From: Liquidambar formosana
Lineage: Eukaryota > Streptophyta > Magnoliopsida > Saxifragales > Altingiaceae
DNA length: 64,000 nt
NCBI GenBank assembly: GCA_039720395.1
Contig: CM077831.1
Span: forward strand, 31,783,695 to 31,847,694
Direction of reading: 5' to 3'
Shown: piece after piece, positions 1-11,682 of the stretch
Layout: every line of letters starts with the position of its first letter
How positions within the stretch are numbered: position 1 is the first letter of the stretch
Program-made: the position numbers and the translations under genes
Notes under the pieces: model-generated
Seen by the model: only the letters and a program-made list of their open reading frames with translations
What the model was told of the DNA's origin: nothing
Databases searched by the model: none

Positions 1-712
1 AAGCAAATCGCGCAAACCCCGTGATTCTCACACTCCATTTGAAGACTTTCTTTCCTACTCTGTAATACAAATAACGGTCTATGAACACAATCACTTGCAT
101 CAGACGATGCGAACAGATCCAAATCAAATCAAAGAAAACATTATGCTCCGTTTGGTTGCCAAGAAAATGTAGGAAACGATAAATAAAAAAAAAAAAGAAA
201 TTTCATTTTCTTTCCAGGAACTGAGACAACATGTAAACTATAAAGACTCAAAATTATCTTTTATTTTCTTCTCATCCGCTGTCTCGGGGGCAAATAAAAA
301 CTGATCGAAACAAATACAGTTTGGTTGCCCAGAAAACGTAGGAAACTAAAAGAAAAGAAAAGAAAAGAAAATCCCCACCCAACCGAAACTAATATAACTA
401 TTTGGCTTAGTTTAGGGTGAGACTTACCACTTTCTTGGGTGTAAACTAAAACAACATAAAACAAACGATCCCAAAATTTTATTTTCTTGCCCTTTTTTTC
501 TCAGAAACCAAACAAGGGTAAATCAAAAAGGATTTGTTTTTTTTTTTCTCTCCTCTGTCGCATAGGTCAACGAGATCTGGTTCCTAACAATTGTAATCGA
601 GAAAAAAAAAAAAAAAAAGAAATGAATTGAAAAATGAAAGAAGAAGAAGTACCTGATCTTGAATTGTTAGATTGGTTAGCTGTTCACCGTCGATGTTGAC
701 AACTGCAGTCAT
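1..712 (-). CDS. RING-finger protein, probable E3 ubiquitin ligase, 5' part only
   Basis: Two coding exons read leftwards off the window edge. Exon 1 is 653-712 (20 codons, MTAVVNIDGEQLTNLTIQDQ) and ends at a GT donor at 651-652. Exon 2 begins at 59 after a pyrimidine-rich TTGTATTACAG acceptor, stays in phase and gives SRKESLQMECENHGVCAICL before the window ends. The closing C-x2-C (CAIC) is the first metal-ligand pair of a RING finger; the remaining ligands lie outside. From memory, a plant RING family has the same acidic lead-in and CAIC start, so a ubiquitin-ligase role is inferred from the family and is not visible here. The ATG at 710-712 is the first in the leader and is followed by a clean frame to the donor. 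Intron 1 (60-652) carries three copies of the GTTTGGTTGCC motif. The leader has a (TA)n and a (CT)n tract and a TATA box upstream. Confidence 0.72.
147..515. repeat. Three copies of the GTTTGGTTGCC intron motif (RING intron 1)
   Basis: Copies are at 147-178 and 318-346 on the plus strand (core GTTTGGTTGCCAAGAAAA and GTTTGGTTGCCCAGAAAA, both followed by a GTAGGAAAC-like tail) and at 499-515 in reverse orientation. All lie in the first intron of the RING gene. The same core occurs in intron 1 of the ankyrin gene and in the leader of the signal peptide peptidase gene. Function is unknown. Confidence 0.7.
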
Positions 713-729
713 GGTGATGTTAGGGCACG

Positions 730-732
<3 letters not shown>

Positions 733-766
<34 letters not shown>

Positions 767-837
767 GGAGAGTATAACGCAGGAGAACCAAGAGGTTCTC
801 CAACTAAATAGAAGTGCTTAGAGAGAGAGAGAGAGAG
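733..837. repeat. (TA)n and (GA/CT)n microsatellites in the RING gene leader
   Basis: An alternating TA run covers about 733-763 and a GA run (CT on the sense strand) covers 821-837. Both lie between the start codon and the candidate TATA box, so both are probably in the 5' UTR. CT-rich leaders recur at the ankyrin, LRP1, PADRE and signal peptide peptidase genes in this window. Confidence 0.85.
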
Positions 838-947
838 TAGATGCTGGGGAATAATTCTGAGATTCCAACGAGGGGGAGAAGAGAACCTCCCTTTATGGGA
901 GCGAGGAGACGGGGATGTGGACGATTTGAGGCGGTAATTCAAAAGCG

Positions 948-955
948 TTTATATA
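948..955 (-). promoter_or_regulatory. Candidate TATA box of the RING gene
   Basis: On the minus strand the sequence reads TATATAAAC about 235 bp upstream of the RING start codon. It is the best TATA-like site before the (CT)n tract at 821-837 and would place transcription start near 915-925. An 8-bp inverted repeat (GGAGAACC/GGTTCTCC, 782-801) would then sit in the leader. The assignment rests on motif and distance only; transcript ends are unknown. Confidence 0.4.
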
Positions 956-1693
956 AGTGTGTATATATATTTTTTATTTTTTATTTTTGACCTTTTTCTG
1001 GTGGCTGTAGAGTGACATGTAGGTAGCGTGGTGGTAATAATTTTAAAAATAAAATGACAAATTGTTCTTGGTAAAAAAATAAAATAAAAATTACAATTTT
1101 TCTTCTTTTCAAATATACTCGTCAGTTCCTATCAAAAATAAAATAAAATACTTGCTAATCGAGCAGCAGTTATGTGCATGTCTTCTCTCACATGGAGTGA
1201 GATTCACGTGTACAGATTTCATCTTTTATGTAAGAAAAATTTTATAAATTTATCATCTACTTTACATTAATTATCATTTAAAGAATTACTCATCTTTATT
1301 TTTTTATTTTTGTTAAACATGGGTTTTTCAGGCCTTCTCTCATTAAATTCATCATACAGACAAATTCCACGTGATTTATGGTCTACCTAAAGACCTCTAA
1401 ATCTGATAATAAAAAGACGAATTTGGGTATAGGACCTATAGTTTTTAAATTGTGATTTTTTGACATATGCACTATTTCACGAAATATACTATCCTCGAAT
1501 TAAATAATAATAAATAAACAATACTTTTTCTTTCAAACCCTATTTCAATAAATTTCATTTTTCGGGACAATTGTTTCCACGCTATATGTTATATTGATGG
1601 GTCTTGATCGGGTAAAATTATACTTATATAACTTACATCAATACCATGAATCGAGAGTTGTACTCTGTGCATTAATCTTACGTACCATGTAAC

Positions 1694-2443
1694 TAGGGAT
1701 CTAAACAAAACAGGTTTTTTGGGGGTCCCACCTCGTCCTGCTTCTAGTGGGAAAGGTTTGGATTACTATTTAATGGGGTAGGGGTGGGTTTATGATTTTT
1801 TTAAGAACCTGTTAAGATTTGGGGTGGAGTTGGGATTTTCATTAAAAATCCATCCCGAACCCACCCCTGATTGTCTACTCACTGTTACTATTATATCTCT
1901 ATTAATACATAATAATATACTCATACCATTTATAATATATAAAGGCTTTTAATTTGTTAGGATATATTTTGCTTTTGTTATGATTCTGTTTCTTTTTCTT
2001 GTCCCTTTGTTCTATTCTGTTTTGTTGTCAGCTGTGACACTTTTATTGAAAGAAATTCTTGTTATGACATGACTCTTTTTAGTTGTTATGTTGTGTTTTA
2101 TTAATCTTTCATATAAGAAAATTGAAAGTAGTTTGATGAATTTAATAAACGAATTTTAAAAATTTCTTATTATAAATATGGTAAAATAAAATAATTATTT
2201 TTTCTTAAAAACAAATTGATGCTCTAGAACATAATGATTTTTTGTTTTGTCCTTTCCCATCTTATCTTATCCCACAAAGTATAAATGAAACGGGATGAGA
2301 TAAGAATGGGATTTTCAAATTTAAATGGGAAGAAAATGAGAATTGGATGTTTAATTCAAGGTGGGTTTGGGACGGAATAAATTCCAATGGGTTGGGGTTT
2401 GGAAAGGTCTACCCGTACCAAACCCACCCCATTGACATCCCTA
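1694..2443. mobile_element. Non-autonomous hAT-type DNA transposon (750 bp)
   Basis: The element begins TAGGGATCTAAA and ends TTGACATCCCTA; the inverted ends share TAGGGAT and then diverge. It is flanked by CATGTAAC (1686-1693) and CATGTAAT (2444-2451), a 7-of-8 match in an 8-bp target duplication, the length made by hAT transposases. No transposase frame is visible. Interior GGGTGGG/CCCACCCC blocks near both ends give a second, sub-terminal inverted similarity typical of hAT ends. One mismatch in the duplication and diverged termini suggest an old insertion. Confidence 0.7.
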
Positions 2444-2543
2444 CATGTAATCCACCAATGCACGGGGTATTGGTATAGCTTATATGGGTATATCCTATCA
2501 TTTTTATATTGAAATTATAAATAGATTTTGTTTGTCTTTCCAG

Positions 2544-2669
2544 GTGTATATGTGTCACAAGTTGGCCTTGGTATCACGGAAAATCCATGGAACCACAGGG
2601 TCCCCGTGTGTTTTATTTTCACGAAGCCGCGGCAGACGGCTTGAAGTTCGGCGCGGTCGCGGAGGTTGG
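2544..2669 (+). other. Orphan exon-like island, unrecognised
   Basis: A GC-rich 126-bp block sits in an AT-rich spacer, bounded by a TTGTCTTTCCAG acceptor and a GTAAGT donor. In the frame starting at 2545 it stays open throughout, reading for example SWPWYHGKSMEPQGPRVF and then YFHEAAADGLKFGAVAEVG. I do not recognise the protein. No partner exons are seen on this strand within several kilobases, so it may be a relic exon, perhaps moved with the neighbouring hAT element whose end is 100 bp away, or a chance open frame. Confidence 0.3.
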
Positions 2670-3374
2670 GTAAGTTTACGTCTTCATACGATGGGTGTGA
2701 CCGACAGAAACACCGATTGTTTGCATTTTTACGTCAATTGAATCAAAATGTTGAATGAATCCTCTTAATTTTTTTTTAAATATATTAATATATTTATTTT
2801 TAGCTATGAATGTTAATAAAAAAATGCTTGTAGAGTTGTAGACTTATGGTTTGGGATTGTTTGGCAAACATAAAAATATGGTAAATTAGAAAATAAGTAT
2901 GACAAATTTTGATTTCACACTAATTGATAAATTTCTTTTTTATGTTCATTAGTTCAGCTTTGTTATAAAAACGAGTCCTAAACATAATTTTTTTGTGAGT
3001 TGATTTATTCAAAAACCAAATAACAGTTATGACCTGAATCTAATTTGATCTAATTTTTTAAGTTCCCAAACAAACCCTTTGAGAATGATTAAATCTATGC
3101 TTGGTTGGTTGGTTTGTCTGAAAGTGTTTTCTTGTAGGAAATGAGTTCTTTCACGTTGTATTAGAATCCCTTAGTCTTCGTTGACAAGTCCAATAAATTG
3201 GTCCAACTAAACATGATCCTAAAGAGAAGGAATGAACCCAAAAAAGATAGAATATGCCATGAGAGTTTAGACATATGTCCTCACGTCACGCTCAGCACTT
3301 CGAAATTTTTATCATTACACTAAAGAATGACTCTAGGTAACGATTTCATTAATTCTTAAATTTATCTATTAAAT

Positions 3375-3557
3375 AGGCTCTCTTGCCAAGAGAGTCTTGG
3401 GTTCCAATCCCATCACTCTCCTCAAGGTACCCCCATGGACTTTGCTTCTGTAATTGCCTGGTGCATGTGGGACGGGAGAACTACATGTGTCTAAGGGGAT
3501 TAGTCAGGTGCAAAGCATCTGGAACCTCCTGATATCAAAAAAAATAAAAAAAAATAG
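3375..3557 (+). mobile_element. tRNA-derived SINE, probably 5'-truncated
   Basis: A pol III box B-like element GGGTTCCAATCCC is at about 3398-3410, preceded by GCTCTTGCCAAGAGAGTC-like sequence. Further on is the plant-SINE signature GGGATTAGTCAGG (about 3497), and the element ends in CTGATATC followed by an A-rich tail (3537-3557). The order box B, GGATTAGTC, TATC plus poly(A) is that of angiosperm Au-like SINEs. Box A is incomplete, suggesting 5' truncation or decay. Confidence 0.6.
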
Positions 3558-3784
3558 GGTAGCATGCATGCATTCTTACTCTACTTTATTTCTCTCTTTT
3601 CAATTACTCCCTATAAAATTAATTAGTTTAAAACAATTAGTATAAGAAATATGATTAGTTATTATATTGAATATGGTGGATATGAGTTTCATGTGAAAAA
3701 AGTTACAAATGAATTTGCATAATTTAAAATTTTATAAAATTTACTACCTTATCTTCAAAATAACTAATTTGGACATAAATATTA

Positions 3785-4048
3785 CTCCTTCCGTTCCAAA
3801 TTAAGTGTCTCCTTTCGAAAAAACACGTTTTTTAAGAAAACCATATTAAATGTTTTCACATCAATGCATATATTTTGAAATTCCAATTTTGCCCTTAAGT
3901 GTGTAAAACATTAGAAAAATGGAGAATACCTTTTTAAAGGTATTTTAGGAAATGAATAAAAAAAGACTATTGACTTTTGAAATGGGACAATTATTTTAAA
4001 ACATCAAAAAAAAAAAAAAATAGGACACTTATTTAGGAACAGAGGGAG
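3785..4048. mobile_element. Stowaway-type MITE, copy 1 (264 bp)
   Basis: The ends are CTCCTTCCGTTCCAAATTAA and, inverted, CTCCCTCTGTTCCTAAATAA, both followed by GTGTC. These are the classic Stowaway/Tc1-mariner termini. The element is flanked by TA on both sides (3783-3784 and 4049-4050), the target duplicated by this superfamily. There is no coding capacity. A second, more diverged copy of identical length and orientation lies at 45422-45685. Confidence 0.85.
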
Positions 4049-4194
4049 TACAGAATATATATGTCTTAATAATTCAAAGATGCGTCCAAACTTAATAAAA
4101 TAGTGAAGAAAACGGAATGGATGTTCGTTTCAATAATCATCGAAGAAGGTCAGAAAATTGAGAACAATTTAGAATTCAACATGACAAAGATAAA

Positions 4195-4440
4195 ATCACA
4201 ACCAATACCAATATCACTTTATTGCTATCATCACTATCACTATTATGTCACCACTATCATCACATTTAACCTTCTAAAGGTGCCATTATTGTCACTACCC
4301 TCATCTATTACCATCATTGATGCCACTATTACTACTAATACTGCTTCCACTATCATCATTAGCACAATTTTAATTTATCACAGCATCGCTGCTACTATTA
4401 CTGCTACCAAAATTGTCTCAAACAACATCACCATCTTTCG
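4195..4440 (+). repeat. Imperfect trinucleotide tract (ATC/ACT/CAC type)
   Basis: About 245 bp of interrupted CAT/CAC/ACT triplets. The open frame across it (Ile/Thr/Ser/His-rich) is a product of the repeat and I do not regard it as a gene. Confidence 0.75.
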
Positions 4441-4745
4441 TGGTTTTATTTTTTTGGTATAAGAGAAAATGTCAAACACCAACGTGAACTGGATTTACCC
4501 ATCTTTCATTGCATTATCCAATTTTATTCCAAGCAATGCTAGTAACCTCCCCAAAAAAGGAAGGGTGGGGGGGGGGAAGAAAAAAAAAAGTGATCCAAAA
4601 GATGACCCAAGAGGGAGGGAAAGTGGGCCTTTGAGAAGGGTCCGAGGGCCCTGTTAGGTCCAAAGACTTACTATATTTTATAGGACCCGTGCATCGCACG
4701 TGTTCTCCTTAGTATTAAACAATTTTACCGTTCTGCCAGTGTGAA

Positions 4746-4766
4746 CTCTCTCTCTCTCTCTCTCTC
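4746..4766 (+). repeat. (CT)n tract in the ankyrin gene leader
   Basis: An uninterrupted CT run ends 35 bp before the ankyrin start codon, so it is probably in the 5' UTR or core promoter. It resembles the CT-rich leaders of the other genes here and is a potential GAGA/BPC-protein site (inference). Confidence 0.7.
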
Positions 4767-4801
4767 GGTCGCGCCTGAGCATTGCACAGCGACATTAGCA
4801 G

Positions 4802-7800
4802 ATGGGGGCGGAGGCTAATTCGGCAGAGCAAACCCCAGTTGAAACGACGACGGAGAACGTTGAGGCGTTGCTTGAGGTATATTCGCCAATTATTCCTATA
4901 TTCAATTGTTGAGGTTCATAATCTTCTGTTTGGTTGCCGGGAAAACGTTGAGGGTTTAAGTTCCATTTCCGAACCAACATGACTGTTCTCTGTTTGGTTG
5001 CCGGGAAACTGAGGAAATGATAAATTCCGATTTTGAATTTTCGTTTTTGGTGGGTTTCAGAAGAATGAAAATCTCAGCTCAACGACGTGAAATAGTTACA
5101 TTAGGTTCACTTCAATGGAGTTTATTTTTCTTTCAGGTCCCTAATATTTATTAATCTAACATTCAGTCTTTTATTTTCCTATCTTTTTCAGACATTTTCT
5201 TGGCAACCAAACGGTATTTGGAGGTCTATGATCTGATATTTCTTAATTATGTTGTAATCTGTTATTGGGTCTCTCTCTCTTTCCATGGGCCAGTTGGTAA
5301 GAATGCAAAAAAGTTAATTGCTTAAAAAGGCAAGTTTTGCATGATTTTTGATTGCTGAGAAAACCGAGGGGTGGGGGTATGGTTTCGGGGTTTTCAGGTT
5401 ATCAAAGGTCAAAATCTCTACTGAACTAAGATGGTTATTATAGGTTCAGTTAACAGGAGATTTTGGTTTTTCCAGGCCCCAAATGAGGACTTATCTTAGG
5501 TTCGAAAATTCTTGAAGAATACAAACATAAATATTATTTAAAATATGATCTATAAATTTGGGAGTTTGACCCCTGAGCCTTTGACACTATGTACCTTTTG
5601 CATCTTGCAAAATATATACTTGTTGTGTATATGTTTATTGTTTAATTACAATAATTTGGATCTAGATAATACCACTTCTTATACTAGTTAAAAGCCATTA
5701 TGTTTTTCCCATAGCCTTGATCAACTTTCTTTTGGTCTTTCCCATTGTCTTGATAGTGCCTTAACTTGAACCATTTTGACTCGCGGCCATAGTCTTTGTT
5801 GCACTTGGTCAAGTATGTCATGTGACTTTTTCTTATCTTCTCAATTGGTAACTAAACCAACTCAACCGACTGCACCTGGCAATTGAGCTTTGTTGTTCTC
5901 TTGTTTTTACTCTTAAATTCAAAGATATTACCTTCCATGCATTTTTCTTAGTTGGGTTGTATTTCTGTGTTTGACAGGCTGCTAGATATAATGACATTGA
6001 TGATGTTGTAAGCTTAGCATCTGCTGGTGTTTCTCTTGGTTCTAAGGATTCTGAAGGCCGAACAGGTTATGATTTATTATAATCACCTCAACACTCAATG
6101 TGATCGTATATCCGTCTCCTCGATGATGTTTTATTTTGACTTCCTTGTTGCATTTTGGTTCTTCTGCTATTTGTTTATCATTCACACTCTAAAAATATTC
6201 AAAAGAACGAGTTAATTATTTGGGAAAAAGTGGAGCGGACAGGATATATGTGGCACTAAATTCTTTGAGAAATTTTATATCTTTTGATTTTCTTCGTAGC
6301 TGCCTCATTAAGATGAAAAGTTTGGGAAAAAAATGAAATTGTAAATTGACTTTATTATTGGTTTTGGGGCAAATGTTGCCCAAGAAGTAGGATGTATAAT
6401 TGGGAGGAAGAGCATTTGGGTGTTTCCAATTTAATGGGGCTGTTTGATTTGGTTATTGGTGCACATTTTTAAGTCATGATATGAGATCAGAATTTACTCT
6501 TCTATCTCACTTGGTGCACAGTTTCACCTAAATTATGTATTGCATCTACAGTCTCCTTCTAGCTGTAATAGTTTCATATTCGTGTATGCATGCACTTGTG
6601 ATGTGGTATGGGAAAAGTGAAACTCAAATTGTCTAATCATGGCAAGAAATAGGTGACTATTAAAATAAAAATAAAAATGATGGGATTTTAGTGGTTATAG
6701 CAGTTGTTTACCTATACTCATTTCACAGATGTCAAGTGGCTAAAATTTTTGAATTTTTGCATGAGGGAATGCTCAGATTACATGTTACAAAATATTTGTT
6801 CATGCTGTTGGGCTTACATAAGTATAAGCTGGGCTATTTACATTAGCCTGTTCTTTGAGTTTGTTGAAAAGTTAAGATATGATGATCATACCATAGGTTA
6901 GGTTAATTTCAAGGTTTAATATTATGAATTTTAGCCCATGGTATCAACAATCAACTATCAATGTTGGGTATGGGACATTATGATTTGAATATTGGATATC
7001 TTAAATTATTTTTAGCAGGTTTAACAAACTTTGGTTTGAAATGGCATTGCTATGTGTCCCAAACGTCTAGTGCTAACATTTTGGCATTTTAGTTTGAAAT
7101 TGAGCTGTCCAGCTCCTTGTAATGTTCATTTATATACGTTTTAGTTTTGGAGTATACAATAGCGCTAGCTCTTGCTTTGATGTTTTGTATCATATTAGGT
7201 GTTCTAAGTTACAGTTACCCCCCTTGTTTTATTTGATTTTTAAAAATATTTTTATGGTTTTTTTTTTTTTTTTTTTTGATTGTTATTGTTTTCTTTCACC
7301 CACTATTGAGTTGTATCATCACAACTAAGTTGAACAATACCTAAACGTGCCGATGTCCGCAACTAAGACTTTGAACCATGGATATTAGGGATTCAACCTT
7401 TTAAAATATATTAGGTTTCATGATTTTTGTATTTTAATCTTGGCAAATAATTCTCTTAGGAAATAGTTTTCCATGTTGTTACCTGGTATTCATTTCTCAT
7501 TTGGATATAGTTGGTTAGTCTATGAGACCAGTTGGGATTTGCGAATTTGGTTGTTGGGCAACCAAGGAGCATTTTCTTGGACTGAGGGTAACAATGAGGA
7601 TTTTTATGTGGATGGTTAGAAAAACTGGGAGTATTTTATGAGCATCTGGTGTAGCTTCATCAGGTGAGAGAATTGAAAAGAGTAAATTAGATGGTTAATA
7701 GTTTGCACTTTGGCCATGTACCATTATATTGATGAAAATACTAATGAGGAGTGAGTTAAGAAATTATAAAATGATGTTTAGGTTATCAGCAAATAGTGAA

Positions 7801-10068
7801 CTTATTTTTGCAGTCCGACGTGATTTATAGTCTTACAATAAATTATTTGGTTCTTAATTTTTAGTGATATGTGCATGTGTGAATTATCAGACTATTAAAT
7901 CAAGTATCTTCAGAAATATAAGTTTAGTGTTTGAAATATTGAAAATAAAAATTATGCACAAAATTAATACTTCTAATCACTTTTGTATTAGTATGATTAT
8001 GTGTAGATGTTTAACAGAATTGTATTATCGCACATGGTCATGATAGTCAGCTTAATAATTTTGAGTGCTTAAATGAATTAATATAAATTTTGGCCCTGTA
8101 TAAAAGATAAGTTTATTTATTTTTCATGAGCCTTGTCTGTTATTATGGATCTAATCTGTGCTTATAGTTGTTGAAAATAGTACTTTTGTTCCTTATCAAA
8201 AAAAGAAAGAAAGAAAGAAAATAGTACTCTTGTTCTGCTGAATTTATTCAAAGTTTTCATTTGTGTTTGACTCAGTTTCACTGATCGATGCTTGCAGCAC
8301 TTCATATGGCTGCAGCTAATGGACATCTTGACATTGTGGGGTATCTTATCAGTAGTGGAGTGGTGAGGAAGCCATTCTTATGATTATTTTTTGTCTTCAT
8401 TTGAGTTATAGACTTCAATTGATTGATATTTTATTGTCAGTATGTTTAAAGCGTTTTATTTTATTTATTTATTTACCTTTTTGGCATGTCATGGATTTAA
8501 GTATAACTATCATTAAGCTGTTTTTTGGCTGTTGTACTCTATGCTGTCACGGGTGGCCTTTAGTTCCTCTATTAGCAACTCTGGCTCCTGCAATGTGGTC
8601 TTGCGTTTTCTTGTTCATTCAATATAGATGTTTTAAAGAAAGGAAAAATATCTGATTGACTATCAAGGGAGATTTTAATATGACAGAATCTGGAGATAGC
8701 CAATGTGAACATAGAAAATTCATTATGGCAGGGTTGATTTGGGAAAAGTAAACTTGTTCGCATGGTTTTGGCATGCAGAATGTGAGGTGAGTGCAGGACT
8801 TGATTGAGCTCCCGTAATTTTAAAGACAATATGAAATTGTGGTGCACCCATTTATTAAACTTCTAAATGTACTCAAGAATGCAATAATCAGCCCAGCTAA
8901 GAGTGAATTCTGTGTGCTTCATTTGAGTAATTGAGCTTCTGTAGCATAACTTCCTTTTTAAGTCATGGATTTCAAAAGAGGCAAATTACATGAGGTTGTG
9001 GCTACTAGTGCTTCATTTCGATCGTTATATTTCAGCTTCTCTCTTATAAATCAGTTTTTTTAGTTGTACATCAATATAATATACTCCCTGATATGTCAAT
9101 AAAAGCTTACATTATTAAAAATAAAATAAATAAATAAATAAAACATACGACCTGATGTCAGCTGGGTCATGTAAGGGTTTGTTTAATTGCCTACAAGAAG
9201 AAAGAAAAGATAATATATAGAAGCCTAAAAAACTACTTGGGGTTCGAATGGTGGTTGAAATTTTCAGGTTTCTTCTCTTTCAATGCCTTTTCAGCAACCT
9301 ATCTTGGGAATTGCCTTTTTCTTCTTCTTCTTTTTCTTTCTCTTTCTTTCTTTCTTTATTTTTTTTTTAATTTTTAATTTTTCCTTTTCACTCTGTTTTC
9401 TTGGATGTTTTGAGCTCTATGGTTCTGTAGAGTTGACGGCATTATCTATAGTAAACAAATTCTGTAGCCTATTTATATTTATTCTTGAGCTTTTAGTGCC
9501 AATTCAATTTGTTCAATCATTATTTAGAATTTGCTAAAATCTGCTAAAGGTTGTTTGAATCCAGACTTTTAGTTGCTGCTCTGTTACCTTGTGACTGCTA
9601 AATTATTTTAGCGGAAGATCCTAAGTTTTTGGAGCTTCTGTGTAAGCAGGATCTTAATGCTTCTAATGTGGAGAAGAACACACCTCTTCATTGGGCTTGT
9701 CTCAATGGGCATGTTGAGGTAACAGTTGTATTTCCACTGAAATCATTATAATGGCTTTTGCCAAATTGTTCAAAAAGCATTTTCTTTTTTCAGGTGGTTA
9801 AGAATTTGATTCTGGCGGGAGCAAATGTAAGCGCTCTGAACAGGTGTGTTATTTTTAACCTGAGACCCAGAGTTAGAAATTATAGTTATGAACTTGTCCT
9901 TTTTACTCGAAATCATTTTGTTGTTGGATGATGTTCAGCCATGAGCGGACTCCAATGGATGAAGCAGTGAGTAGGGGAAAGATGGATGTGATTGATGCGA
10001 TTAATGAAGCAGTGACACAACTTGAACTTAGTGCACAAGTTTGGTTTCCTAATATAGGAACTTTGTAA
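4802..10068 (+). CDS. Small ankyrin-repeat protein, 158 aa, six exons (YAR1-like)
   Basis: Coding exons are 4802-4876, 5978-6065, 8298-8362, 9650-9718, 9794-9843 and 9939-10068. All junctions are GT/AG and the phases join to 158 codons plus stop. After a short Glu/Thr-rich start the protein has a degenerate repeat (AARYNDIDDVVSLASAGV, 26-43) and clear ankyrin repeats: GRTALHMAAANGHLDIV (52-68), NTPLHWACLNGHVEVV (86-101) and ERTPMDEAV (118-126). It ends in a short tail. The TPLH and GH...V signatures are canonical. Domain size and order resemble Arabidopsis small ankyrin proteins and yeast Yar1, an Rps3 chaperone; that role is only a family analogy. Intron 1 (4877-5977) holds three GTTTGGTTGCC motifs and intron 2 (6066-8297) is T-rich. 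Upstream of exon 4, 9611-9649 reads in frame as AEDPKFLELLCKQ, but its AG would shift the frame, so the acceptor at 9649 is preferred. The stop overlaps an AATAAA (10067-10072). Confidence 0.9.
4925..5214. repeat. Three copies of the GTTTGGTTGCC intron motif (ankyrin intron 1)
   Basis: Two forward copies at about 4925-4952 and 4990-5020 share TCTGTTTGGTTGCCGGGAAA; the third, at about 5191-5214, is inverted (ATTTTCTTGGCAACCAAACG). The first lies only about 50 bp after the intron 1 donor. They are the closest matches to the copies in the RING gene intron. Confidence 0.7.
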
Positions 10069-11185
10069 TAAAAGTTACATAGTTTAAAGTTTTTGTAATG
10101 CCTATCTAGATAACAAGCTTTGTATTTTGAAAATTTTGGTGACAATTTGAGTGGCTTTTTCTTCAATCCTCGAGGACTGTTTGTTAAACTAATTTGATGC
10201 TATGTTTGCTCTTACTAATCCAACACAATGGAGGCTTGGTGCATTTCCAATGTTATTGAGTTGCAAAAAATGATCTTACCCATACCCAAAAAAAAAAAAG
10301 AGAGAGGGAAGAGGGGTGTGGGGTGTGGGGTGTTAGAGAAGGACTTGCAAAATTTGCACATTTCAGTTCTGGCCTTCTGGGTGTGTTACCTGTTTCGTGG
10401 GTTTTATAGGTCAGACCACGGAGAGGAAGACATGTTGAAGTTGCTTTTGAATTGGCCTTCAACTTTTTGTAAGCCCATGGCTTTAGGCTTCTTGTGTTGA
10501 GCATTGCTTCACAAGTTCAATCCATAATTAGACTCCACATTTTGTTCCACACCTTTTTTTAGCTGATCAAAAGGGGCGTGAAGTGCGGTGGCAATCAAAA
10601 AGGGTGTCGTTTTCGATATGTTTTCGAAAGCGACTATATACATGTGTTAATTATTACTGCAATACACGAGCTCCCCAACAACAATTTCATGCCTTAAATG
10701 ATAAAATAGATAAATATTGTGTGGCTGCTAACCACATCGTGGGAATGCTTCGTCCACACATTATTTTGCCAAGGCGAGCAATGGAAATTAAAGGGTTACA
10801 CATCCAAAGATTCTATAAATGTCACAAGACAAGGACTTCACAATGAGGGATCGGATCACCAAATTCACCATCGAATTAGACTACACAGAGTGTGACCCAC
10901 AAGAAGCTTATTTAGAGACGACAAACACAATTATTTTTTCACCTATCCCTTTACTTAACAATTGCCCATGCATGCAGTAGGGCTTCAACTCGAAGAGATC
11001 AACTTGAGCTATACATGTTGTCTCTTCTTTCATAACTTGACTGCTCTTGCAGAATTAATCTTACCATTGGCATCTGCTCAATTACGGCTGAGTCGTTTAA
11101 ATTTTTTGTATTTGTAGGATTACATGCATAGAGATCGAACAATTGAACAAGATCTTTGCATGAAAATAAGGACTTTCTAATAAGC

Positions 11186-11273
11186 TATAGCCCAAATGGC
11201 ACCGGGTGGGGTGGGAATAGGTTAGGTCAGGGTTCAACTCCCCTCTAATTTAAACCCATAAAAAAAAAAAAAA
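11186..11273 (+). mobile_element. SINE-like fragment with box B and poly(A)
   Basis: GGGTTCAACTCCC (about 11230-11242) fits the pol III box B consensus. It is followed by about 20 bp and then an A13 tail. There is no convincing box A and no acceptor stem, so this is not a tRNA gene. A similar piece (GGGGTCGAATCCCC) occurs near 47108-47121. Confidence 0.35.
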
Positions 11274-11682
11274 CACACGAAAACAAGGAATTCAATTTTG
11301 TGTATCACTTGGAGATATGCAAATTTTGTTAGTGCTGCTTTTGATCACTCACTTTCCCTATCCTTTTGAGATAGGTTTTTTCCTTTTTTTATTTTGTTGA
11401 TAATTGAGGTAGGAACCTCTTCCCTGGTGTCCAACCCATTGTCTATGCATTTAAGAGGAAACGTTCTCCAAATTATGTCAAATTTCAAAGTCATTCTATT
11501 GGGTACATATACATATGCAGGATTCTCTCAACAATAGTAAAAAAATCACTTGATAATTATCTTCGCGTCAGCTTATTTGAGGATAGTTGGATGGGAGATC
11601 GCGAAATTGACAGTATGAAAATTTTATAAAAAAATGTTGTCCTCCAACCATAACTCAAATACATATATAGAAGAGAGAAGGT

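Noticed and set aside
4103..4462. 119-codon Ile/Thr/Ser-rich open frame
   Set aside because: Produced by an imperfect trinucleotide repeat.
9611..9649. In-frame coding-like extension of ankyrin exon 4 (AEDPKFLELLCKQ)
   Set aside because: The only AG that could start it (9610-9611) adds 38 bases and shifts the frame. The acceptor at 9648-9649 restores the canonical repeat GVDLNA and matches the family.
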